Source of the DNA: Actinomycetes bacterium
Lineage (GTDB): Bacteria > Actinomycetota > Actinomycetes > Actinomycetales > Demequinaceae
Direction: 5' to 3'
Length of the DNA stretch: 64,000 nucleotides
Assembly: GCA_023411615.1 (NCBI GenBank)
Contig: JAEYOR010000002.1
Coordinates: forward strand, 31,975 to 95,974
Part shown: piece after piece, positions 1-8,303 of the stretch
How positions within the stretch are numbered: position 1 is the first letter of the stretch
Layout: every line of letters starts with the position of its first letter
Notes under the pieces: generated by a model
What the model was told of the DNA's origin: nothing
Databases searched by the model: none
Seen by the model: only the letters and a program-made list of their open reading frames with translations
Program-made: the position numbers and the translations under genes

Positions 1-2116
1 GGTCGCCCACGGTGTCGCCGATGACGGCGGCCTTGTGCGACTCGGAGCCCTTGCCGCCGTGGTGACCCTCCTCGATGAACTTCTTCGCGTTGTCCCACGC
101 ACCGCCTGCGTTGGCCATGAACATCGACAGTGAGAATCCGGCCGCGGCAGCGCCAGCGAGGAGGCCGAGCACGCCCGGAACGCCAAAGATGAGTCCGACG
201 ACAACGGGTGCGGCGATGGCAAGGATTGACGGCACCATCATTTCCCGCTGAGCTGCACGCGTCGAGATCGATACGCACTGTGCATAGTCGGGGTCTTGCG
301 TCCCGTTCATAATCCCTGGCATTTCGCGGAACTGGCGGCGCACCTCGTCGACCATCTGACCTGCCGCGCGGCCCACCGCCTTCATGGTGATACCCGAGAA
401 GACGAAGGCGAGCATGGCGCCCACGAACATCCCGACGATCACCTTGGGGTTGATGAGCACTACCTCGTAGCGCTCCATCATGTCCATGAGGCTGAGCGAC
501 TGCAGTTTCTCCTGCGCCTCGGCGGCAAGAGTCGAGCCATTGGGGAAGCTGTAGTCGCTGCCGCGCTCAAGCACGTGGGAAATGCCAATCTTTACTTCTT
601 CGAGGTAGGAGGCGAGAAGTGCTATGCCCGTGAGTGCGGCGGAGCCGATCGCAAAGCCCTTGCCCGTCGCGGCCGTCGTGTTGCCAAGCGAGTCGAGAGC
701 GTCGGTCCGTGCGCGCACTTCGGGCGGCAAGCCTGCCATCTCGGCATTTCCCCCGGCGTTGTCGGCAATTGGCCCGTAGGCGTCGGTTGCGAGGGTGATG
801 CCGAGGGTGGACAGCATGCCAACGGCGGCGATGCCAACGCCGTACAGACCCATACTCATCGTTGACGTCGAGAACGAGAACTCTGAGCCAAAGAAGTACG
901 CAAGTGCGGTCCCTGTCACCACCGACAGCACAGGGAAGGCGACCGAGAGCATTCCCTCGCCCACGCCGCCGATGATGACGGTGGCGGGTCCCGTCTTGGA
1001 CGCGGCGGCAATCCGCTGAGTAGGGGAGTATCCCTGCGACGTGAAGTACTCGGCTGCGCGACCGATCGCAATTCCGGTGAGGAGACCGACGAGCAGCGCG
1101 AGCCAGAGTCCCCAGAGGTTGTCGAGACCCATCGCCCACATGACGAGGATCGACAGGACGGCAATCATGACGGCTGCGCCATTGATGCCGCGCGCTAGTG
1201 AACCGAGGAGCTGCTTCTGCGTCGCCTTCTCGCCCGTACGGACAAAGAACACGCCCACGACGGACAAGAGGGTGCCAAGGGCGCCGATCACCATCGGCGC
1301 GACGACAGCCTTGAGCTGGATCTCTGCGCCTGCGGTGGCATACGCGGCTGCGCCGAGTGCTGCGGAGGCAAGAATGACGCCCACGTATGACTCGTACAGG
1401 TCGGCGCCCATACCAGCGACGTCGCCGACGTTGTCGCCCACGTTGTCGGCGATGGTCGCGGGGTTGCGGGGGTCGTCTTCCGGAATGCCCGCCTCGATCT
1501 TGCCGACCAAGTCGGCCCCAACGTCGGCCGCCTTGGTGAAGATGCCGCCGCCCACGCGAGCAAAGAGCGATTGCACCGCCGCACCCATGCCAAAGGTCAG
1601 CATTGTCGTCGTGATGACGACCACCTGATGGGAATCGTCGGTGCCGTAGAAGCTCGTCAGCACCCAGAACCAGATGGCAATGTCGAGAAGCCCAAGGCCC
1701 ACCACCGTGAGGCCCATGACGGCACCGGAGCGGAAAGCAACGCGGAGCCCATGGTTGAGCGAATTGCGCGCAGCGTTTGCGGTGCGGGCAGAAGCATAGG
1801 TGGCCGTGCGCATGCCGATGAAACCCGCTAAGCCGGAGAAGAACCCACCGGTGAGGAACGCGAACGGCACCCACGGGTTTTGCATCTTGAACACATAGGC
1901 GATGACACAGAACACGGCGGTCAGCGCGATGAGTACCGTGCCCACCACCTTGTATTGCTGCTTGAGGTAGGCAATGGCGCCAGCGCGAACGTGCGCCGCG
2001 ATGGTGGCCATCGTCTCCGTTCCCTCAGACTCCTTCATCATCTGACGGAAGAATCCGTACGCGGCACCGAGCGCGACAACTGAGGCGACGGGCACGAGCC
2101 AGAACCAGACAGGCAT
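1..2116 (-). CDS. hppA: membrane-bound ion-translocating pyrophosphatase (3' end outside window)
   Basis: Integral membrane pyrophosphatase that couples PPi hydrolysis to cation export across the cytoplasmic membrane. 705 residues are visible; the C-terminus lies beyond the left edge. The product opens with MPVWFWLVPVASVV and alternates long hydrophobic helices with the family's Asp-rich active-site loops: an ADVGADLVGKIEAG segment, then the DNVGDNVGD motif, and near the end GGAWDNAKKFIEEG. The motif GNTTAATGKG (residues 478-487) has Ala where K+-independent enzymes carry Lys, so the K+-dependent subfamily is inferred. The ATG follows a GAAAGG ribosome site. It lies 25 bases behind the gene at 2142, probably in the same operon. 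Family assignment is very secure; the ion pumped (H+ or Na+) is not decided here. Confidence 0.95.
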   Translation of the reverse strand, partial: MPVWFWLVPVASVVALGAAYGFFRQMMKESEGTETMATIAAHVRAGAIAYLKQQYKVVGTVLIALTAVFCVIAYVFKMQNPWVPFAFLTGGFFSGLAGFIGMRTATYASARTANAARNSLNHGLRVAFRSGAVMGLTVVGLGLLDIAIWFWVLTSFYGTDDSHQVVVITTTMLTFGMGAAVQSLFARVGGGIFTKAADVGADLVGKIEAGIPEDDPRNPATIADNVGDNVGDVAGMGADLYESYVGVILASAALGAAAYATAGAEIQLKAVVAPMVIGALGTLLSVVGVFFVRTGEKATQKQLLGSLARGINGAAVMIAVLSILVMWAMGLDNLWGLWLALLVGLLTGIAIGRAAEYFTSQGYSPTQRIAAASKTGPATVIIGGVGEGMLSVAFPVLSVVTGTALAYFFGSEFSFSTSTMSMGLYGVGIAAVGMLSTLGITLATDAYGPIADNAGGNAEMAGLPPEVRARTDALDSLGNTTAATGKGFAIGSAALTGIALLASYLEEVKIGISHVLERGSDYSFPNGSTLAAEAQEKLQSLSLMDMMERYEVVLINPKVIVGMFVGAMLAFVFSGITMKAVGRAAGQMVDEVRRQFREMPGIMNGTQDPDYAQCVSISTRAAQREMMVPSILAIAAPVVVGLIFGVPGVLGLLAGAAAAGFSLSMFMANAGGAWDNAKKFIEEGHHGGKGSESHKAAVIGDTVGD

Positions 2117-2141
2117 GACGGTTTACCTTTCGTCGATGGCG

Positions 2142-2921
2142 TTAATGGCCAAAGGTGGTCTGGGCGGAACGCCACCACGCGAGATGCTCGCGTTCGAGCG
2201 CGTCGCGGCTGGGCAGGGGGAACGCGGTGATGCCTTCTGCGTCACCGACAAAGAAGCCATTGCGGATCGTGCGGTAGAGCACTTCCTCGGTCATCTGTCG
2301 AAGCACCGTCTTGGTCGCCTTCTCTGGACCAAAGGCGAGTTCGCGGAGGCAGTCACGCAGGTGGCCGATGTTGGGGTACGGCAAGTTGTCGACGTCCGGG
2401 TGATCCGGGTTGTTCTTGAGGTTACCGAGGGTGAGTTCAGCGAACACGATCCGGGGCACGTGAACGTGGTGGCCCGGATCCGTGATCGACGCGGCGAAGT
2501 CGCCGGGGGTGAGGCGCGACACGATGCGCGGGGTGACGGGGCAGAACTCTTGATAGAGGTGCGCACGGTGCTCACCGTCTGGCTCCCACTGCGCCGGTTT
2601 GACGGTGAGCACACGGCCATCGTCGGTCGCGAGGTGCAAAGCAGTGAGAGCCTCGCGCGGAACTCTTTCGAGCACGCGATAGATCGCCAAGTAGATGGAG
2701 AGCTTTGGGCGGCCGTCTGGGTGAGGTACGCACCGCGTCTCGATGTCCTCGAGCGGGAACGAGGAAGGGTCGAGTTTGTCGCGGTCGACCGAGAAGAAGA
2801 TCGCCTGCCCGCGAGAGCGCTTGGCAGAGCCGATTGCGTAGTACGAGCCGAAGTCGTCGGGCGGCAACATTGACGCCACGAGGGCCTCGGGAATAACCGA
2901 CAGATACAGATACGTGGACAT
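2142..2921 (-). CDS. conserved hypothetical protein, 259 aa
   Basis: I do not recognise this family. The start MSTYLYLSVIPEALV was chosen because a perfect GGAGG sits 4 bases before the ATG; an in-frame ATG 24 bases upstream would bury that site inside the gene. The product looks soluble: no membrane segment or signal peptide. The N-terminal part (residues 1-60) has alternating beta-like strands and an FFSVDRDKLD stretch; the middle contains HHVHVPRIVFAEL and a DHPDVDNLPYPNIGHLRDCLREL segment rich in His, Asp and Asn; the C-terminus is helical and ends ERVPLP-free, with Trp-rich LAWWRSAQT. It precedes hppA by 25 bases on the same strand, so co-transcription is likely and a link to pyrophosphate or ion metabolism is only a guess. 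Confidence 0.75.
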   Translation of the reverse strand: MSTYLYLSVIPEALVASMLPPDDFGSYYAIGSAKRSRGQAIFFSVDRDKLDPSSFPLEDIETRCVPHPDGRPKLSIYLAIYRVLERVPREALTALHLATDDGRVLTVKPAQWEPDGEHRAHLYQEFCPVTPRIVSRLTPGDFAASITDPGHHVHVPRIVFAELTLGNLKNNPDHPDVDNLPYPNIGHLRDCLRELAFGPEKATKTVLRQMTEEVLYRTIRNGFFVGDAEGITAFPLPSRDALEREHLAWWRSAQTTFGH

Positions 2922-3094
2922 GGCGCCTCCTGTCGACGTTGACACGAATCGACGCTAGCCATGGCAAGGGCAAGGACGCGAGGCCATTGGTCCCGGCGGG
3001 GCCTTTGACCGCGTTCCACCAGGCCCGATACGCGCATGACCCTTCTCACATCGGGTGCTCGCGACAGAATAATCTCGGGACATCGGGAATGGAC

Positions 3095-3104
3095 GGACAT
3101 GTCC
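3095..3104. promoter_or_regulatory. palindrome GGACATGTCC in the 229-bp gap, possible operator
   Basis: Perfect 10-bp palindrome in the divergent intergenic region between the unknown gene ending upstream on - and the small membrane protein at 3151 on +. It lies 46 bases before that start codon, where an operator or a transcript-end structure could act. The rest of the 2922-3150 gap shows no reading frame I would defend. No regulator can be named from sequence alone. Confidence 0.25.
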
Positions 3105-3150
3105 TCCGGTTTTCGAAACTGCACGCAAGGAAACACCAAGGAGGACCATC

Positions 3151-3297
3151 ATGTGGGACGCCATTCTGTGGATTATTAGCGTGATTGTCGGCATTATCGG
3201 CATCGTGCGTCTGTTCCAGCGCCAGATTCTCTGGGGCATTCTGCTCATCATCGCCGCATTGCTGATCGGGCCTGGAGGCGTAAGTCTGTTCACCTAA
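3151..3297 (+). CDS. GPGG-motif small membrane protein, 48 aa
   Basis: Short orphan protein with one long hydrophobic stretch that probably makes two closely spaced membrane passes (about residues 4-20 and 27-42), separated by the basic turn RLFQRQ, and ending LIGPGGVSLFT. The IGPGG near the C-terminus matches what I recall as a tiny, widespread actinobacterial 'GPGG-motif small membrane protein' family of unknown function. An AAGGAGG ribosome site precedes the ATG and a strong terminator begins 7 bases after the stop, so this is a genuine monocistronic gene despite its size. Function unknown. Confidence 0.8.
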   Translation: MWDAILWIISVIVGIIGIVRLFQRQILWGILLIIAALLIGPGGVSLFT

Positions 3298-3303
3298 CAG
3301 CGG

Positions 3304-3342
3304 GGGGCTCGGACTGCACACCATGTGCGTCCGGGCCCCTTT
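3304..3342 (+). terminator. strong hairpin terminator after the 48-aa gene
   Basis: Left arm 3304-3320 pairs with right arm 3324-3339 (GGGGCTCGGAC against GTCCGGGCCCC with one G-T pair and one bulged T, then GCACA against TGTGC) with a 3-base loop, followed by TTT. It isolates the small membrane protein from the tRNA gene downstream. Confidence 0.85.
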
Positions 3343-3400
3343 CTCCGTGCTAGAGTTGCCGTCGCACTTGAGCGCCTCCCCAGGGTGCTCAGGGTCACCT

Positions 3401-3488
3401 GTCCGGGTGGCGGAATTGGCAGACGCGCTAGCTTGAGGTGCTAGTGCCCGTATAGGGCGTGGGGGTTCAAGTCCCCCCTCGGACACCA
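3401..3488 (+). tRNA. tRNA-Leu (GAG)
   Basis: Type II tRNA. Acceptor arms GTCCGGG and CTCGGAC pair (one G-T), the D arm carries the leucine-typical GGCAGACGC, the anticodon stem CTAGC/GCTAG holds the loop TTGAGGT with anticodon GAG at 3435-3437, a long variable arm follows, then a T arm with GGTTCAAGTC. Discriminator A and an encoded CCA finish the gene. It reads CUC/CUU leucine codons. Confidence 0.95.
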
Positions 3489-3553
3489 CCATTACGAGTC
3501 CGTGTCCTGTTGCCCTGTGGGGGGCATGTCCCCGCGAGTGGCCAGGAGGTGCG

Positions 3554-4963
3554 ATGGCAATCGAGCGGACCATTGACCACCGCGAGCGCGTCCATCACCG
3601 TGTCATAGCGCGTCTTGAGGACGCCGCTGCTCGCTTCGATACGTCGGCATCGCACCGTGTCATTCTCGCTGCCATCTACCTCGTCATCTCGATCGCCGTG
3701 GTGGTCCCCACCGTGTTCGGTGGAGGCGAAGCGATGTCCCGCATCGACGAGCCCACTCATGCCGACTATGCGTACCGCATCGTTCACGGAGAGGTCCCGG
3801 CCCGCGGCGATGTCATCGCTCCCGAAATTCGCGCCGAGTGGGCGTGCATGGGTCAAGAGCGTTATTCGTTGCCGCCGTGCGGTGCGCCGATGTGGGCATG
3901 GCGGTTTCCGTATAACGCGGACCAGTACAACTTTGCTCACCCGCCGCTGTACTACGCCATCGTTGGTCTACCAGCGCGCATCCTCGATGACACGACGCAA
4001 TTGACCTTCACCGATGCCGCGCGACTCACCGGTGCTCCCTGGCTTGCGGCAGGCATGTTCATGCTGTTCGTGGCGTTGAGGCGGTGGAGGGTAGACCCAG
4101 CGATCTCCATGATGGCGCCGCTCATACTCCTGTCATTCCCCCGCGTGCTCCACGCCTCGACAACCGTGAATCCGGATGCCGTGGCTCCGCTTGCGGGTGC
4201 GATCGCGCTGTGGCTCGCCGCTCGCATCTTCCTCGAGGACAACGACGACTGGATGCTGCCTGCGGTCATGGTCGGCTTGGTCGGGCTCACTAAGACGATC
4301 TCGACCATCCCGTTCATTGCTCTTGCGATCCTTGTCATTGCGCGCGCGATACGTGATCAGGGTTTGAGGGGCATCACGTTGCGACAATGGTTGCTCCCGT
4401 TTGCGTCCGCGGCAGCGATTGTGGTGCCGTACGCCATCTGGCAGGCCATCCAGGCGGGGCGGGGCGACATGTCCTGGGAGAACCCACTCGTTGGCATCAA
4501 CACTCGTGATGTGCTCGGGCTACCGGGTTCGGAGTGGATTGAGACGTTGTTCGTCGGGTTCAATCTGGCCTCGGACTATTACGTCCAGCCGCCGCTCGAC
4601 ATCGCGCTCTTGGTCGCGTGGACGCGACTTCTCAACGTCCTTGTCATCGGCGCGATGATGGCAACGGTGGTCGCTTTTGTGAAGGAACCCGGCCGACGCT
4701 CACTCGGGTGGCTCCTCGGGCTCGGCATGGTCTTGTATCCCCTCGCGGTTCAGGTCCAGGCGTACTTCAACACAACCGTGCCGCAGTACTTTCCCAACCC
4801 CACCGGGCGTTATGGCATGGCGCTCGTGCCCGGAGCGATTGCGTGTCTTGTGATGGCCGCGGCCAAGGCGGGATACCGCCGCACGGTCTATCTCATTGCC
4901 GTGTCCGGGGTGATCGTCATTGCCGTCACTGTGTCGGCCGGCCTCCAGCGCGCCGCCCTCTAG
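3554..4963 (+). CDS. polytopic membrane protein, GT-C / DUF2142-like
   Basis: 469-residue membrane protein with about 9-11 helices. After a 35-residue basic cytoplasmic start and the first helix there is an extracytoplasmic loop with an acidic RIDEPTHADYAYR motif (Asp-Glu near the first helix), followed by YNFAHPPLYYAIVG. This arrangement of an acidic pair after helix 1 and HPPLYY before helix 2 is typical of lipid-linked-sugar GT-C glycosyltransferases (PMT/ArnT-like, DUF2142). Sugar transfer to an envelope polymer or protein is therefore possible but unproven. The ATG follows AGGAGG. It stands alone between a tRNA and the M20 hydrolase, so context gives no substrate. Confidence 0.7.
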   Translation: MAIERTIDHRERVHHRVIARLEDAAARFDTSASHRVILAAIYLVISIAVVVPTVFGGGEAMSRIDEPTHADYAYRIVHGEVPARGDVIAPEIRAEWACMGQERYSLPPCGAPMWAWRFPYNADQYNFAHPPLYYAIVGLPARILDDTTQLTFTDAARLTGAPWLAAGMFMLFVALRRWRVDPAISMMAPLILLSFPRVLHASTTVNPDAVAPLAGAIALWLAARIFLEDNDDWMLPAVMVGLVGLTKTISTIPFIALAILVIARAIRDQGLRGITLRQWLLPFASAAAIVVPYAIWQAIQAGRGDMSWENPLVGINTRDVLGLPGSEWIETLFVGFNLASDYYVQPPLDIALLVAWTRLLNVLVIGAMMATVVAFVKEPGRRSLGWLLGLGMVLYPLAVQVQAYFNTTVPQYFPNPTGRYGMALVPGAIACLVMAAAKAGYRRTVYLIAVSGVIVIAVTVSAGLQRAAL

Positions 4964-4990
4964 GCGCGCGTCGGCGCAGTTTGTCGCCGG

Positions 4991-4996
4991 TAGCCT
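4991..4996 (+). promoter_or_regulatory. -10 element TAGCCT for leaderless M20 hydrolase
   Basis: TAGCCT ends 6 bases before the ATG at 5003. There is no ribosome-binding site, so transcription most likely starts at the start codon. Confidence 0.6.
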
Positions 4997-5002
4997 GGGC
5001 GC

Positions 5003-6301
5003 ATGTCAGTCGAGCCCGTCGTCACAATCGCGAGTGACCTCATCAAGATCGACACGTCGAACTATGGGGACGCGCCAGGGCCTGGCGAACGCGAGGCAGC
5101 CGAGTATGTGGCGAGTTTTCTCAGCGATCTAGGTCTCAATCCCGTTTTGCGTGAATCCGCGCCCGGGCGCACGAGCCTCACGGCTTTGTGGAAGGGGGCG
5201 GACTCCACGCGCCCGCCGCTCGTCATTCATGGCCATCTCGATGTGGTGCCTGCCTTTGCCCAGGACTGGTCAGTGGACCCCTTCGGCGGAGTGATCAAGG
5301 ATGGCATGGTGTGGGGTCGCGGTGCCGTCGATATGAAAGGCATCAACGCGATGTACCTCGAGGCCGCGCGACGGCTCATCAGTTCGGGCGGTCAGCCGGC
5401 GCGAGACATCGTCTTTGCGTTCTTCGCTGATGAGGAGCACGGTGGAGCACATGGTGCCAAGTGGATGGTCGAGAACCACCCCGATGACTTCCACGGTGCC
5501 ACCGAAGCGGTCTCAGAGGTGGGCGGATTCTCTATTCAGTTAGGCGAAAAGCGGACGTACCTCATTCAAACCGGAGAGAAGGGCATCCAGTGGTTGCGCC
5601 TCATTGCATCCGGCACTCAAGGGCACGGATCACTCGTGCATCACGACAATGCAGTGACTCATCTGGCGACCGCGCTGTCACGGATCGGGACACACGCGTG
5701 GCCTCTCGACATCACTCCGCCTGTTGAGCAACTTCTGAGGGGAGCGGCCCAGATTCTCGATATGGAGTACCAAGCGACTGATGAGCGCGTCGCCGAGATA
5801 GTCGAGCGATTTGGGCCCGTGGCTCGGATGATTGAGGGCACGGTGAGGAACACTGCCAATCCCACAATGATCGACGCCGGGTACAAAGTGAATGTGGTCC
5901 CCGATTCCGCCGAGGCGTACGTCGACACCCGCTACTTGCCAGGTCAACAAGAATCAGTCCTGCGCAAAGTTGAAGAGCTCGCAGGTACGCACGTCAAAGT
6001 CGAGCCCTATATCGAGGAGCGCGCCCTCGACTTGCCGTTCGATGCGCCGCTCGTGGGCAAGATGATCGCAGCGTTGCATACTGTGGACCCCGATGCGGCA
6101 GTGTTGCCATATCTCATGATGGGCGGAACCGACAACAAGCATCTCGCTCAGCTGGGCATCGCAGGCTACGGCTTTGCTCCTCTGAAACTCCCTGCTGATC
6201 TTGACTTCGGCTCACTTTTCCACGGCATCGATGAGCGCGTGCCAATTGAGAGCCTCACGGTGGGCACAGACGTGATGGTCGAGTTCCTCACGGATTGCTG
6301 A
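5003..6301 (+). CDS. M20/M25/M40 family metallo-hydrolase
   Basis: 432-residue cytosolic zinc-dependent amidohydrolase or peptidase of the ArgE/DapE/CPG2 clan. Metal site residues are in place: HGHLD (His78, Asp80), bridging Asp110 in AVDMKG, and the catalytic pair Glu144-Glu145 in FADEEHGG; a dimerisation (lid) domain spans about residues 195-310 and the C-terminal metal His is in LFHGIDE. Family members cleave N-acyl amino acids, dipeptides or succinyl-diaminopimelate; the length near 430 and the GGTDNKHL segment fit the general M20 dipeptidase-like group, not DapE in particular. Probably monocistronic and leaderless. Exact substrate unknown. Confidence 0.9.
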   Translation: MSVEPVVTIASDLIKIDTSNYGDAPGPGEREAAEYVASFLSDLGLNPVLRESAPGRTSLTALWKGADSTRPPLVIHGHLDVVPAFAQDWSVDPFGGVIKDGMVWGRGAVDMKGINAMYLEAARRLISSGGQPARDIVFAFFADEEHGGAHGAKWMVENHPDDFHGATEAVSEVGGFSIQLGEKRTYLIQTGEKGIQWLRLIASGTQGHGSLVHHDNAVTHLATALSRIGTHAWPLDITPPVEQLLRGAAQILDMEYQATDERVAEIVERFGPVARMIEGTVRNTANPTMIDAGYKVNVVPDSAEAYVDTRYLPGQQESVLRKVEELAGTHVKVEPYIEERALDLPFDAPLVGKMIAALHTVDPDAAVLPYLMMGGTDNKHLAQLGIAGYGFAPLKLPADLDFGSLFHGIDERVPIESLTVGTDVMVEFLTDC

Positions 6302-6359
6302 GCGAACGTCGCCGGAGTGTGTCACTATCCACTCACGTGCCCCTCAAAATGGGGGCAAC

Positions 6360-8006
6360 GTGGTCGATTGGCTCACCGTTGAGCAACCCGTGGAGCAGGT
6401 GGTGCGCATGGAGGCATTTGCGCTTGCCGTCTTGCTGATGGCGTTGCTTGGCTGTGCCCTCTTGCTCGTTGGACTCTTCCGGGCCGGCAACCGCTCGCCT
6501 ACAGCGCCGCCCCTCCGCTTTGCCGTGGTTTCGATCATGGTGTGGACCACGATCAATCTCAACGTCGCCTTGTCAAGCCCGGATGACCCCGCGTTTATTG
6601 CGATGTGGGGACTGCCTGCTTCGGCCACCGTCGCGGCGGGCGCCACTGCCATCGCGTCGGCCCTCGTTACTCCGCGGTGGCGCATGTCGGTGTCAACGTG
6701 GTCGCTGCTCTCAATCCACCCCCTCGCGATGCTCCTCTGCGTGATCATTCCCTCGTGGCAAGACCTCATTTACACGATGGGAGACGACGGGCGAGTCGAA
6801 AATGGCCCTGTCATTTACGTCCACTCGGCCGCCATGGTGTCGTTGATCGTCACGGCTGTCGTTCGCGTGACGAGGGCGCGAAGACGCTTGCCTGCGATTG
6901 CTGGCATGAGCAGATGGATGGTTGCGCTCAGCTGGCTCGCCCCCGTCGTATTCGCTGCCATCACAGTGAGCGGCTCGCTCCCGCCTGGAGTTGACACCAC
7001 GTGCGTCGGTGCGGCACTCGCAGCCATCATGCTGTGGATCGGCGCGCTGCGGCCGGGGCTGCTCGACTTGCAGCCCATTGCACGCGATTGGGTGTTCGAC
7101 AAGCTCCACGACGCGATCTTCGTTGTTGGCGTCGATGGCAGTCTCGTTGACGCAAATGATCGCGCCCGGCAGCTGCTGAGCAGAAGCGGCGTCGATCCCG
7201 CTGCGAGCCATGTCGAACTGCGCGACGCCTTGCCCGGCCTTGTTGGCGTTCTCGACTCACCCCACCACGAAGGCGTCGAGGTTGAGGTAGGGGGCGACGG
7301 TGAGCCGTTGATTGCGTGGGTGACGGCCACGCAGATCGAGCGCCAACCAGGCGTGCCGCTTGGCTTGCTTGTGCAAGTCCGTGACATCACTGAATCCGCC
7401 TTGCACCAACGGGAGAATGAGTCAATGCGCTTGGCGCTCGAGGCCGAATCCCGCGTGAACGAGCGGTTGCGTGTTGAACTTTCCGAGCAAGTGATGCAGG
7501 ACCCGGCAACTGGTCTGCGCAATCGCCGATTCGTCAGTGCAAACGTGCCAGCGATGATGTTGCGGGCTCAAGCTGAGAGTGAGCCGTTCAGCATTCTCAT
7601 GGTGGACATCGATCACTTCAAGCAGATCAATGACGTCCATGGACACACCGTGGGTGACCGTGTCATCGCGGCGGTCGCACATGCACTTGAGGACGGCGCG
7701 CCACGTCATGCTGAAGTCGTGCGCTTTGGGGGCGAAGAGTTTCTCATCGTGTTGCCAGGCGTCGGTGCGGCCGACGCCTTCGAGATTGCAGAGAACCTGC
7801 GCGCAGCATGTGCCGCGCTCGCCGTCCCCACGAGGGACGGCGAAGTCACGCTCCATGTGAGCGCTGGTGTCGCAACGGCGACTGGAACCCATGAGGGCGC
7901 CGACCACCTCATCGATGATGCTGACCGTGCGCTTTACGCTGCAAAACAAGCGGGACGGAACCGAACAGAGGTGTGGGAGCCCGGCGTCGCCGACAAGAGT
8001 GCTTAA
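6360..8006 (+). CDS. diguanylate cyclase with 7TM-type sensor and PAS domain
   Basis: 548-residue membrane signalling protein. About seven hydrophobic helices fill residues 15-230 (histidine-kinase N-terminal 7TM type), then a PAS-like region (about 240-345, DWVFDKLHDAIFVVG followed by DGSLVDANDRA), a short helical linker and a GGDEF domain (about 375-540) with VDIDHFKQIND and the active GGEEF at residues 457-461. It should make cyclic di-GMP from GTP. The inhibitory RxxD site expected just before GGEEF is missing. The GTG start follows GGGGGC; an ATG 49 bases downstream would remove 16 residues and is the alternative. Its stop overlaps that of the convergent DUF5703 gene. Confidence 0.9.
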   Translation: MVDWLTVEQPVEQVVRMEAFALAVLLMALLGCALLLVGLFRAGNRSPTAPPLRFAVVSIMVWTTINLNVALSSPDDPAFIAMWGLPASATVAAGATAIASALVTPRWRMSVSTWSLLSIHPLAMLLCVIIPSWQDLIYTMGDDGRVENGPVIYVHSAAMVSLIVTAVVRVTRARRRLPAIAGMSRWMVALSWLAPVVFAAITVSGSLPPGVDTTCVGAALAAIMLWIGALRPGLLDLQPIARDWVFDKLHDAIFVVGVDGSLVDANDRARQLLSRSGVDPAASHVELRDALPGLVGVLDSPHHEGVEVEVGGDGEPLIAWVTATQIERQPGVPLGLLVQVRDITESALHQRENESMRLALEAESRVNERLRVELSEQVMQDPATGLRNRRFVSANVPAMMLRAQAESEPFSILMVDIDHFKQINDVHGHTVGDRVIAAVAHALEDGAPRHAEVVRFGGEEFLIVLPGVGAADAFEIAENLRAACAALAVPTRDGEVTLHVSAGVATATGTHEGADHLIDDADRALYAAKQAGRNRTEVWEPGVADKSA

Positions 8007-8260
8007 GCGGTATCGGTCCGTTGTACGCGCATCGCCCGGCGGCGCAACCATACGCGTCGGGCGCCGCCCACGAACAAGACCGACCGTGCGAGTTCCCAGC
8101 GTCCTTGCTCTGCTTGCTCACTCAGCAATTGGGCGGCTTCGGCGCGCGTGATGTCCCGCGGAATGTCGACAACTCGCCATTGCATATGGGAGCCCGAAGG
8201 AACCGTGGCACGCCGGGGCGTGATGATGTGGCCGGTGGCGATCTTCATTGCATCAGTCAT
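8003..8260 (-). CDS. DUF5703 family protein
   Basis: 85-residue actinobacterial protein of unknown function, recognised by MQWRVVDIPRDITRAEAAQLL, the WELAR motif and the basic tail RRVWLRRRAMR; 20-residue pieces here match the known small-family layout. The ATG at 8260 is preferred because GGGAG lies 5 bases upstream; an ATG four codons earlier overlaps that site. Soluble, no membrane segment. It is convergent with the GGDEF gene, sharing TTAA as both stop codons, and divergent from the acidic protein at 8304. Confidence 0.85.
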   Translation of the reverse strand: MTDAMKIATGHIITPRRATVPSGSHMQWRVVDIPRDITRAEAAQLLSEQAEQGRWELARSVLFVGGARRVWLRRRAMRVQRTDTA

Positions 8261-8290
8261 CTTCACTCCCATCTAACCCTGTGACAGGGG

Positions 8291-8296
8291 TAACGT
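8291..8296 (+). promoter_or_regulatory. -10 element TAACGT for the acidic protein
   Basis: TAACGT ends 7 bases before the ATG at 8304, with no ribosome site between them, fitting a leaderless start. Confidence 0.55.
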
Positions 8297-8303
8297 CATA
8301 TGC

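Noticed and set aside
567..1874. Long antisense-frame ORF over hppA (435 residues)
   Set aside because: Arg/His-rich composition typical of a high-GC shadow frame; the same DNA encodes a perfect pyrophosphatase on the same strand in another frame.
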